A stretch of DNA of 64,000 bases from assembly GCF_015832195.1 (NCBI RefSeq), contig NC_052018.1, positions 69,315,666 to 69,379,665 on the forward strand. The letters run 5' to 3'. Below are positions 12,650-22,800 of the stretch, piece after piece (within the stretch, counting starts at the first letter, position 1; every line of letters begins with the position of its first letter). Source of the stretch: Motacilla alba alba. Taxonomy: Eukaryota > Chordata > Aves > Passeriformes > Motacillidae. The translations under genes and the position numbers were made by a program. Under the pieces are notes generated by a model. It did not search any database, was not told the origin of the DNA, and saw nothing but the letters and a program-made list of their open reading frames with translations.

Positions 12650-13270
12650 CCTGCTGGGTTATACTGGAGTGCACTGGGATATAGTGGGCCAAACTGGTTT
12701 GTATGGGTCTGGACTGGGTTGTACAGACTGGACCAGGCTTAGACTGGGCTTATAGGGAGATATGCCGGGACATAGTTGGTTTGTTCCGTCTAGAGAACAG
12801 GAGAGTGAGGAGAGACCTCATTGTGGTCTTCAACAGCCTCACAAAGGGAAGCAGAGGGGCAGATATCGATCTCCTCACTCTCAGGACCAGCAAAAGAACT
12901 CAAGGAAATAGGCTGAAGCTGAGTCAGGGGAGGTTTAGGTTGGACATCAGAGCAAGATTCTTCACCCAGGGGGTGCTTGGGCACTGGAACAGGCTCCCCA
13001 GTGAAGTGGTCACAGCACCAAGCCTGACAGAGTTCCAGAAGTGTTTGGACAACACTCTTGGGCACGTGGGTGTTACTCCTGGGGACGGTGCTGCGCAGCG
13101 CTGAGAGCTGGACTTGATGATCCTTGTGGATCCCTTCCAACTCAGGGTATTCTGTGATACTGGGCTAAACTGGCCTGGACTGGGTTATACCGGGATGGAC
13201 AGCGATATACTGGCCTGGACTCAGTTTAGGCTGGGATGAACAGGGAAATACCGGGACCTGCTGGGCCCGA
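12650..13270. repeat. ACTGG-rich degenerate minisatellite, split by a CR1 element
   Basis: Irregular repeats of ACTGGGTTATA / CTGGACTGGG-type units occur at about 12650-12787 and again at 13159-13270. The motif CTGGACTGGGTT occurs in both arms. The CR1 fragment at 12788-13158 separates them. The right arm abuts the ERO1B CpG island. Confidence 0.7.
12788..13158 (+). mobile_element. CR1 LINE, truncated 3' end
   Basis: About 370 bp matching the 3' part of bird CR1 as I know it. Recognisable parts in order: the AGACCTCATTG stretch, GGTTTAGGTTGGACATCAGA, the TTCTTCACCCAGGGGGTG region, the GGCACTGGAACAGGCTCCCC block, the GACTTGATGATCCTTGTGG block and the terminal TTCCAACTCAGGG / ATTCTGTGAT. The 5' end is truncated, as is usual for CR1. 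An apparent 133-aa frame across it is a decayed non-coding copy. Confidence 0.9.
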
Positions 13271-13423
13271 GTGGTTCCTGCGGGTCCGGCTGGGCCGCGC
13301 CGGCCCCACAGCCCCGCTCCGCCGCCGCCCCTCGCGCGCCCCTCCTCACGCGGCCCTCCCGGCGCCGCGCGCACGCGCCCAGCCGGCCCCTCGCGCGCCG
13401 CCGCCACTTGTTTTGGAGGCGCG

Positions 13424-13442
13424 CGTGGTCCTCTCCGATTGG
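13424..13442 (-). promoter_or_regulatory. ER stress response element (ERSE), exact consensus
   Basis: The plus strand reads CGTGG, nine bases, ATTGG; the minus strand therefore reads CCAAT-N9-CCACG. This is the ERSE-I consensus bound by NF-Y plus ATF6 or XBP1, which is known to act in either orientation. It lies 347 bp upstream of the ERO1B start codon, just before the GC boxes. The N9 spacer is itself GC-rich (a GGA-type core on the minus strand), as is typical. UPR regulation of ERO1B is established in mammals. Confidence 0.85.
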
Positions 13443-13491
13443 GCGCCGCCGCCCCGCCCCGCCCCGGCCCGGCCCCGGGACAGCGAGGGGA

Positions 13492-13510
13492 ACTACATCT
13501 CCCGGCGTGC
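13492..13510 (+). promoter_or_regulatory. ZNF143/THAP11-type (SBS) promoter motif
   Basis: ACTACATCTCCCGGCGTGC closely resembles the ACTACAATTCCCAGCATGC promoter motif of ZNF143/THAP11, with the invariant ACTACA and TCCC cores intact. It lies about 50 bp downstream of the ERSE, inside the CpG island. Confidence 0.6.
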
Positions 13511-13788
13511 CGCGCGCTGGCATCCCCGGGAGCGGCGGGCGCTGGAGCGGGGTGGCGGCGGCGGCGGTGCCGCGGCTTCGCGGGAGGATCCCGGGCGCGC
13601 GCGGCGGTGCCGCGGACAGGTCGCGGTGAGCGCGGCGCCCCCGCCCGACGGGTCCCGCCGCCCGCAGGAGCGGCCGCGCCGGGAGGAGACGCTGCCGCCG
13701 CCGACCCGCGGCGCGTCCCTCTCCTTCCTGTGCCGGCGGCGGCGGGGCGAGGGCTGCCCCCTCCTCCGTCAGTCGCGGCGGCAGCAGC

Positions 13789-13887
13789 ATGAGCGGCGGC
13801 AGTGGCGGCCGGAACGCGGCGGCGAGGGCACGGCCGGCAGCGCGGCTGCTGGCGGTGCTCGGCTGCGTCCTGACAGCGGAGGCCCAG
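13789..13887 (+). CDS. ERO1B: ERO1B exon 1 (signal peptide)
   Basis: 33 codons. The N-terminus is Gly/Arg/Ala-rich, then a hydrophobic core ([16 protein letters not shown]) typical of a cleavable signal peptide. The start is the first ATG of the CpG-island transcript region and gives a length matching human. Donor is CAG|GTAGGA. Confidence 0.92.
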
Positions 13888-16800
13888 GTAGGAGCCGGCG
13901 GCTGGCGGGACGGTGCGGCGGGGTGGCACGGCAGGGAGCGTGGCCGGGCAGGGATGCCCGCCGGCTGTGGGCAGGGCTACGGAGCCCTCCCGGAGGGGCA
14001 GCGGGGCAGAGGCGGGAGGGGAGGTCGCTTCGGGAGGTCGTAGGGGAGAGGGCAGCTCTGGGCCGTGTCATGGGTAGGCTCCCCGCGAGGAAGTCGGGGA
14101 ATCTCTTCCTAGAGTCTGTAGCCCACGTCCTTCCCCTTCCACAGCCTGCGGCTGGCACTTGTCGGGGTCCAGCCCGAGGTCGGTTCCGCCGGTCTGCCGG
14201 GAGAAGTTGGTTGGCCTGGGAACCACAGGTAGCATCAGTCAGTGGAATATGTTGGGGAGCTGCGGATTGGATCATGCCCGTGGTTTCAGGCAGAAAGTTC
14301 GGTGCCCTGATGGAGTCTGTGAGAAGCCATATGTTCCGATGGTGATGCCAGTGCCCGAGCTTGGCTTGTGCTTAGGTCGTGTCTGTTTGCCCACGTTACC
14401 GGCAAGGATGAGAACACCCCTTCCTTCTGTAAGCTGCCTTCACAGCGTTAGGAGGACATGTGTCTGTAGTTTGGCGCTCGCTGTTCATCCGCCGTGTGAC
14501 CCTGACTGAAATGATAGCTGGTGTCAAGTAGGAGAGGCTTTTAGCTGGGCCAAAGACATTGGAGTGAGTTCATTGAGGAATACGCTGTCCACGTGGAGCA
14601 AAGCTTGTCCTCTGGATTATTATTTCTCTTATGTTTTCTAAATTTCCGTGTTGCATAATATGCTATACTGTAAGTGGCCACCCAAGGTGGTGATGACAGT
14701 AGCATAGATAACTTTCATTGCAGCTTTTTTTGTTCTAAGTTGCGGTTGTCTCTGATTGACATCATTTTAGTAACTGTTTTAGCATAACTAAATGCTAAGT
14801 GAAATGGAGTTCTTAAAGAAGCACTTGATAAAGTGGCATGGGGTCTCTTGTGGTGCTTGGCAGAGAGATTGGTTGTTGCTGTTCATAAAATTGTTAGCAT
14901 GTTGAGTTCAGAGTTTGGCTTGTGCAGGGAACGATAAGCTAACCAGTAGTTCTTGGAGTCGTGTTACCTAAGGCTGTTCTCTCATTCTGCAGCCATGGCA
15001 AAGTGAAATGTCTGAGGAACAAAACAAGCTGTCCCAGGTGGTCTTCTAAGTGTCAAAGCAATTAAAGTACAACAGCCTGGTAACACTAATAAGGTTGTTT
15101 ATATGAATGGACTGCTTATTATTATATGCATTTATTCAGCCTTTTTTCTTAATATTAAAGTGCTGACTGTGTTTTTCTTTCTAGATTTCATAAGGAGAAA
15201 TTGATGCAGGTTGGACATTGACCTTTTCTTCTGAAAGGTTGATTTATCTTGGAGAAGATAAGTTAAAAGTTTCACTTCTCCAGTATAGCTCTGATACCCG
15301 TTCAAGAACTAAACTAGGTTTGACAACACCTGGAAGTACTTTGATAAGCACATTGGAAAGGTAGAAAAAATAGCAGCTACACCATGTCAGATGACTTTTT
15401 GAATACAAATGATAGTAGGCTAATGCTTTTAGAGTTTATTTAGAGCTCAAAGTAATTACAGATGAAGAGAAACCATGATACTTGTCCATTGTAATAAAAG
15501 TGTGATAACTTACAGTACAGTTTGACTTTATATTTGTAGACTAAGTTAACTAGTGTAGTTCAATTAAAAAAGGCAAAGTACCGATTGTGTGAATAACAAA
15601 GTAGGTCTTGCAACACAGAGTTTTAACTGTGTAGTACACTGTTCTTATTTTGATGTCTCCAATTTGAAAAAACAAATTAATTGGAAGATCCAGATGCTGA
15701 CAAAAATGAAGCTATTTTCTGCATGTTCTTGGAGTGTTGCACCGTGAGTGAGAGCACTGAAGCCTGCACTTAGACTAATTAAAAAAAACCCTGACTGGGG
15801 TACTTGAAGCCAGTGTTGCTGTTGCATCACTGTGCTGCAAACTGACTCCACTGCTGTGCAGTATTAGTGTTTCATATATATGCTGTTAAAGTGTTTTATA
15901 ATTTGTGGTTTGGTACAGATACAGCTTAGTTTAATTTTAGAGCATGCTTTCCAAGGAAACATTGATTTTGCTATTTTATGTATACAGGGAGCTAAGTGTT
16001 CCAGTTCTGAAAAAGTTGTGAGAAAAAAAAAATTGAAAAGTTAGTTTGCTTGCTCTAGTACTCTGAGTTATTTTTTTATATTCATAATTTCCTAGATCAG
16101 TTCTAGTTTTTGAGGATTCAGTTCTGAAACTTCATTGATCTAGGTAAACTGTACTGCATTTTCAAAGTTGTTCTTAGAATTGAGGTCTTAGTTAAATAAA
16201 AAGGCTGCAGCTTTTTATTTTACCATGAGGATTAGACACTGAATGTAACTATTGCATTTACCTGGGACATTTTTCCCCTAAAAAAGCATTTTCCGTTTGC
16301 ATAGATGGTAAAATTGTTTTTGTTAGCAGTGGATAGCCTTACGAGCTAGTTACCAAAATAGTTTCCTACTCTATCTTCTCAGTCCAAAAAAACTTCCGTG
16401 TATTATCCTATTTATACAGTTCAGTAATACTTGAGCAAAATGTTCAGAGTTATCTCTTTGCCTTTTTTATATTATAATGAAATGTTATGCTGTTTCCTTT
16501 GTGGTATAGTGTTACCTGTAAGGGCTGCACCTTTACACATTTCTGCCTGTGTGTGATCAATAGGAAAATTTGAAGTTTTAAATGAAATTATTATAGATTA
16601 AAGTGCATGGGGGTTTTCTTTCTGTAAGCATCATTAATAACAAGTTTTTTCTTCTGACTTTGAAGCTGGCAGTCATGTGGGCTGTGAAAAACCTGTAATT
16701 ACACATTGGCTCTTTGACAGTTCTTTGCCCAGGTTTGATTAACAAGGCAAGCATAACAGCAGGAAAAATTGTTGTTTAAAGTATCTTTCCTTAAATTAGC

Positions 16801-19800
16801 TTTACTTCATTGCCATATCTGCTCTACAGAATGGTGACAGCCTATTTAGTGCCTCAGGAAAAGTAGGATCTACATAAGGTGAATTTTCCACTTAAGTGCT
16901 TTATTGCCATATTCTCACCTCTTTATTCTCACAGACAGTTGGGGGAAATCCATTTTCCAGGCCTCCTTTATGCTTTATAAAGGAGCATAAGCCTACAATT
17001 TGTTTTCTAGTGGCTCTTTTACATCAAGCTTGGTTATATAAGGGTATCTGTTCTGTAAAGTACAGGAGTGATTTATCATGCATAAAACAGATTAGATGAT
17101 TTCATAATCTCATCTATGTGTAATCTGTGGAAGAAAAAAAAGGCACAAAATATTTTTTGTCTCCTTTTCCACATAATATTTCAATAGTTAGAAGTTCTTC
17201 TTATCCCATGCAAGATGTTAGATGTGTGGGCATTTCTATTTTAAATAATTTCTAGGCCATAATGGATGTCAATGAACAACAGAAGCAGTAAGCACCACTG
17301 TTTGGTTCCATTCCCTTTTAAACATGTCTGAAGCCTTCAGAGATGTTTGTAGTAGTTTAAGAAGCTATGCCTAAGAGAGTTAGTTTAGATTTATTAAAAT
17401 TTATTATATAACTGTTCATAGAATCACACTTTCAGTATTTCCAGCTTTCAATAAGACATTGCCAGGGTCTCAGCAAGAGTGTTCTGTAGCCTAGTCTGCG
17501 ACGTTAGTTGGAGCTGCTCTCTCTGCTACATGCACAGTCCTGCCTTCCTGTGCTGGCAGTAGAACTTATGCACTTGTAGAGTGTGCTGCTTTTCATAGAG
17601 GTGGTCCTAACCTAGGGCAGTAGCAGTACATCATGCTGTCCTGGCACAAGAAGAGGGATGAGGCCTGGAAAAGTCATACTCAGTTTCATGATAGATTCAC
17701 TGCGTTGAAATCTAGATCCCTGTGCCTGGTTTTCCTTATATTTTTTTGTTGAATTTATTTGTGAAATTGCAAACTTCTTGGGCGCAGAAGAATTTACACT
17801 CCTTTTCCCTATGCCTCTAAGGAAACTAGATGGAGTGTTTTCACACTTTGAGAAGAAATATGAAAATAAAATGACAGCGTGTGATTGTAGGGTTTTTTTA
17901 GGCAATTTGACTTGTGAGCATTTGGTAGGAAAACAGTTGATATGCAACTTTGCTAATATACCATATATTTCTAATTTGGAAAATCTTGTTGCTCATTCTT
18001 CAGAAAGTTCTGTGTGCTGAAAGTGTCAACAAATTTCAGGGGTGAAATTGTTAATCTTGATAACATTGATTTAACAACGCATTTGGAGGTGGGCTTAAGC
18101 TCAAAGTGCTACAGTTTTACTTTATGGGGTGTGTTACAGAGTATTTTGTGATGAGACGTATTTGCTATGGAACTGCATTTCACTAGTATTTCTTTCAATT
18201 ACCATATTTTTCTCTTTAAAAGATTTTTCTGCAGTTAATATTCTATTTCTATATTAAAATGAACGTTTATGTATTTTTTCAATAGCTCACAGGAGTCCTA
18301 GATGATTGTTTATGTGACATAGAAAGCATTGATGACTTCAACACTTTCAAGATCTTTCCCAAAATACAGAAACTGCAAGAACGTGATTACTTCAGATATT
18401 ACAAGGTACACTTTGAATGGTATTTTCCTGAATAATTTAAATAAAATGCAGGAAATATAGGAAGGATTGCATATCAAGTCAACTTGCCAGTGTTAAGCTG
18501 CCTATTAGAAGCCCACAGCTCTTTAATTTGGTTGAAGCAGGTTTTCAGTCCCTGACAGTTATGTTGGTAATAAGTCTTGTTTGCTGTGTTCATCCTGGAG
18601 TCAGTGACAGTAAATCATGACTGCTTTCATTCAATTGATAAGTGGTAATTTTAAAGATAGTGCCTTTGGAAAAGGCGCTGGAAAAGGATCATATTTTAGC
18701 ACTTTTGTGATAGCATGAAGTGCTTATCATCTAAGAAATGTGTGCAATTTGAAATGGAAATATTGGCATGATTTACTTTTCTAATAAGTTACTGTCTTAT
18801 TTCTGATTTTAGTGTTTGTTATTCTTTTGAAAAATAGGTAAACCTGTTCATTTTTCAAGTAGGCTGTAATATCACTTTTTATTACTTGAAGCTTTTTTTT
18901 GCCTGTATTACTATCTGATGTGCAGATGAAGATTTGAAGCCTGATACTTCTGTTTTTAGATATGCTTAACCTGAAAGTGAAATAACATTTTGACTGAGCT
19001 AATCAAGTGGCTGCCTGCCACTGGAAAAAGGAGCTCACACTCCTCTAAGGGGAGTGTGCAGCATCCTACCCCTTTGCTACTTTTACCTCTAAGTTAGACC
19101 AATGCATCTCTTTAACCTGGTAGATATTTAGTTTGGGTATTTCCATTTGTCATTTGGTAGGGGGTTTTGTTGGTAAAGTTTTGTTGATTTTGTTGGGGGT
19201 TTTTTTTGTTGGTTTGGGGTTTTTTTCTCCTCAGGATGTAAGAAGTCATCTATCCGATCTGGAATCGGACCAATATTAAACTCAGGCAAGATGGGGTTAT
19301 GGGTGACCAGAAGGAGAAGAAAGCACTAGACTCTAACCTTTCTACCTTGAGCAAGCAGTGTAATATACCTTCAACTGCACCTTGAATCTCCTGCTACATG
19401 ATATAGTTCTAAATTCACTTTTCAGGAGAAACAGGATATGTGCAACTTCAGTACTAATACGTCACGTAGTAGTGATAATGAGATTCTCCAGAGGCAACAG
19501 AAAGATAGAAAACAAAGTACATGAAGATGAGGAGCAGCAGCTGTATGAGACTTCATACAACAGTAACTTAATCTTGCAAATTTAGAGCTAATGTTCATTT
19601 CAACAGCAGTTCTGCAGCTCATACTCTAAAGGTGTGTTGCAATCCTGCCTCATCTTTTATACTGATCTTCCTAATAGATGAGCAGTTCCAAGGGCCTGTG
19701 TGCAGTCCACCCAGCACCACACTTCATTTAGTACTTCCAGTGGTGGCAGGGAAGAATTTGTGTTGAACAAACAAACTGAGTAAGTCAGTCAGAACATTCT

Positions 19801-22800
19801 TCACCCTTTCCTGTTTCAATAAGCAACGGCTCATTTGATATCCCTGTGCAGAATGATGGAAGTGCTTTTAAGCACATAAATGGATGTGGAAATTGTGAAG
19901 GTAGGTGTTGTGGTTTAGGAATGGTACTCCCCATCAAACCACGAACCAGTCACTCTCATTCCCCTGTTTTCCTCTCCCTCTCCATGCTAGGTTGTGATTG
20001 GAGGTGAGAATTGGAGGCACAAAAGGTAAAGATCATGGGTTGAGATACAAACAGTTTTCTGGAACAGCAGTGAGATAAGAAAATGAACAGTAACAGCAAC
20101 AGTACTAATGACACAAGGCATAAGAAAAGAAGTGATTCACACAGAGGGGAAAACAATAATAGACAATATCAGATGACTCCATCTGCCACATTTTCTCCAC
20201 TGGAAAGAACCCCTTCTCCCTGGAAGAAAGTAGTTTTCCCCTGCCCCTGGCAATGATGTGGTATAGAATAACTCAATCCTTAATACTGAATGGATGAGGT
20301 AGTTTTTATTTAAAGGCCAGAGAAAACTTGAAGTCTTGCAGAAATTGTGCTAAGTGGTTTCTAAATAGTAGAGCATTTCCCAATGAAAGAAATAAACATT
20401 TGTGTCTCTAGTTTTATAGATCAAAACACACTAACTGTGGAAACCTCACAATCAAGAATGTCTTTTAGTTTGTGAAAGGACTGAATAATACTCAGTGATA
20501 ACAATGAAATCCAATACCTCATACCCTGAAGATGATCGGATGTTCTACGTAGACAGTACATCATTGGCTTGATAAAAGTACAAGTGCTATACAACCTCAG
20601 TTTGTGTGTGTGCTGGTTTTCAGTGCTCTTCAGTCATTCTTGGACTAGTACTTTCTGATTCCCATGTGCTCTTTCTGAATTAATCTGTAGTTTAGGCAGC
20701 AGACTTTTTAAAATTTTATTTACAGCATTCCTCTGTGCAAAAACATTGACTGCCTAGTTACTTATATCTTCTTCAGTCTGTAAGCATTTTTTTTTATTGT
20801 GAGAGTTTGCTTTGAAGAAGGTTGTAATTTAACTATGTTAGCTGATCTTTTTTGATAGAAATTGGTGGGAGGCCAAAGTTTTATATGATAGGCCTCACTG
20901 TGAAGGTGATGTAGAATGTAAAACTATTTTGTGCTTTATTTGAAAAGATAGGAGTGAACAAGTACAAAAATAATTTTGCAATTTTTTTTTTCTAGGAATG
21001 GTGTTTGTGCATTGAATAGTGGAAATGGGGGGAGGCAACCTAAAATCTCTGCTTTTATTGTATCTGTGCTTGCAAGGTTTGAGCTGTAATGAGAAGATAT
21101 TTGTCATCACTTCTAAGAAGCCGTGCCATCTGCTAAATGTCTTGTCAGGGGTTTTTTGACTGAGGAATATCTTTAACATTTTTAAATAACAATCTGTTTT
21201 TAGTTTGATTTTGAAATCCAAAATCATCCAAGCACTTATTTGAATTAGTAAATTTCAATTTAATAGTGAGAGATTTAATTTCTGCTTTAATATATTATGT
21301 GTTTGTGTTCATTCACTGGAGACCATTGTCATTTACAGTCTTACTGCACAAAACTTCATCTTATGTAGTTAGAGAGACTAATTGAAATTATTTAAAGGAT
21401 TTCTTGATACTGAGAACTTTTTTCCTACAATTGCCTTATGTCAATGTGGATTGTAAACTTCTGGTTTTGTATGTTTAGGTCAACCTGAAGAGACCATGCC
21501 CATTTTGGGCTGATGATGGCCATTGTTCTATCAAAGACTGTCATGTAGAGCCTTGTCCTGAGGTATGGATCGAATAATATATAATAGAAAAAGGGGTTTT
21601 GGCTAAAAATTTGCTAATTTGCAGTGGCTAGTACTATAGTACTAGCTAATGATACAAGCACTGCTAGCAATACTTTCTAGTGAGAACTTAAATTTAAGTA
21701 AAAGTGACAAATTTCTTTTCTATTCCAAAAGTAGAAATACAACCAAAATATTTTAAGGTCTTAGTCATTTTATGGAGAAAGCAGATAGCTTCAAGAGTAA
21801 ATCTCTTCTAAGCTCTAGCACTGTTTTGTGTATAACATGTTGATAAGGTAAAGGAGCAAGTTAATTTTTCAAAAAACAAGTTTGCTTTGACCTCTGTAGG
21901 AATGATACCTAATTTGTAGATTTTAATTAAGCATTTCTATGAGCAGTGTAAAAGCTATGATTTATTTTTTGTTTTTAGAGCAAAATACCTGTCGGAATTA
22001 AGGCTGGGAGCTCTAATAAAGTAAGTACTCCTTCATTTTTGAAGTTCTTTCTGATTTTTTTTAAATCTTAAATTTATAACAGCTATGTGACTTTTTAGTA
22101 TAAACCTGCAGTGTTTGCATACTGATGAAATAGTTAACTGATCAATTCCTGTATGTGACTTTACCTTTTTACCTTTATGTATAGTAGTGTTTCTGACATA
22201 GCTGGTACTGTTGTGTCATTTTGAGTCTGTCATTGCTAGAGAGCTGCTGCAGACTGAATCAATGAATGACAAGGGACAGCAGTGCATGGCCACAGAATGC
22301 CTGATGCGGAATTGTTGCTTCATTTCTGAGTACAGGCCGCCTTTTAAAAAGCTGTAGGCTAAGATGCACAGAGGCAGTAGCAGCGCAATCTTTTTTAACA
22401 ATCAGAAGTAATCACAATATCTAATATTAAAAGAACCTAAATGATTGCATTGCATTCTGCTATGCCTTATTTTCAAGAGGTCTTTAGTCCAGAGATTATT
22501 TGGTCATTAGTCTAAAGACAGTTTAGGCCAAAGTGGCCAGTGCAAACTTAAGCAGTCAGTCTGTGCTGTTGGCTTTTGCTTGCATCTCTCCAATCCATCC
22601 TTTCTAGATCACCAAGTGATCTTAGCAAAGCTAAAAAGTCAAGAGGCTATATATGTCTAGGAAAAGAGGTCCGAGCAGAAGGACTACCCACAAATCCCAC
22701 ACATCTTAAGCACAGTGCCCAAGAATGAGGGTTTTAGCAGTTGATGGGTTAATGAGAGATCAAAGTTAATGAGAGCCCAAATGAGAGATCTTCCCATTGA

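Larger units (their letters stand above)
13280..14060 (+). promoter_or_regulatory. CpG island / ERO1B promoter and exon 1
   Basis: Very GC- and CpG-rich block spanning the ERO1B promoter, 5' UTR, first coding exon and start of intron 1. It contains a consensus ERSE (13424-13442), clustered GC boxes (about 13449-13465) and a ZNF143-like site (13492-13510). No ATG occurs from about 13443 to the ERO1B start at 13789, consistent with scanning to that codon. Long open frames on both strands here come from base composition. Confidence 0.85.
18406..21478 (+). other. ERO1B intron 2
   Basis: 3.1 kb holding a G/T-rich tract (19159-19230) and a diverged retroviral LTR (about 19906-20285). Open frames here are short and show no homology I recognise. 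Confidence 0.7.

Noticed and set aside
12703..13140. 133-aa and 116-aa ORFs
   Set aside because: They lie mostly within the CR1 3' end, which is non-coding here.
13165..13929. 254-aa minus-strand ORF over the ERO1B promoter
   Set aside because: Pro/Arg/Ala/Gly-rich translation of a CpG island opposite the true ERO1B exon; no recognisable domain.
13236..14345. 369-aa plus-strand ORF across the ERO1B start
   Set aside because: Wrong frame for ERO1B, crosses the exon 1 donor, and its composition is that of a CpG island.
17417..17430. CR1-like TTCATAGAATCA in ERO1B intron 1
   Set aside because: Too short and without the adjoining CR1 body to call an element.
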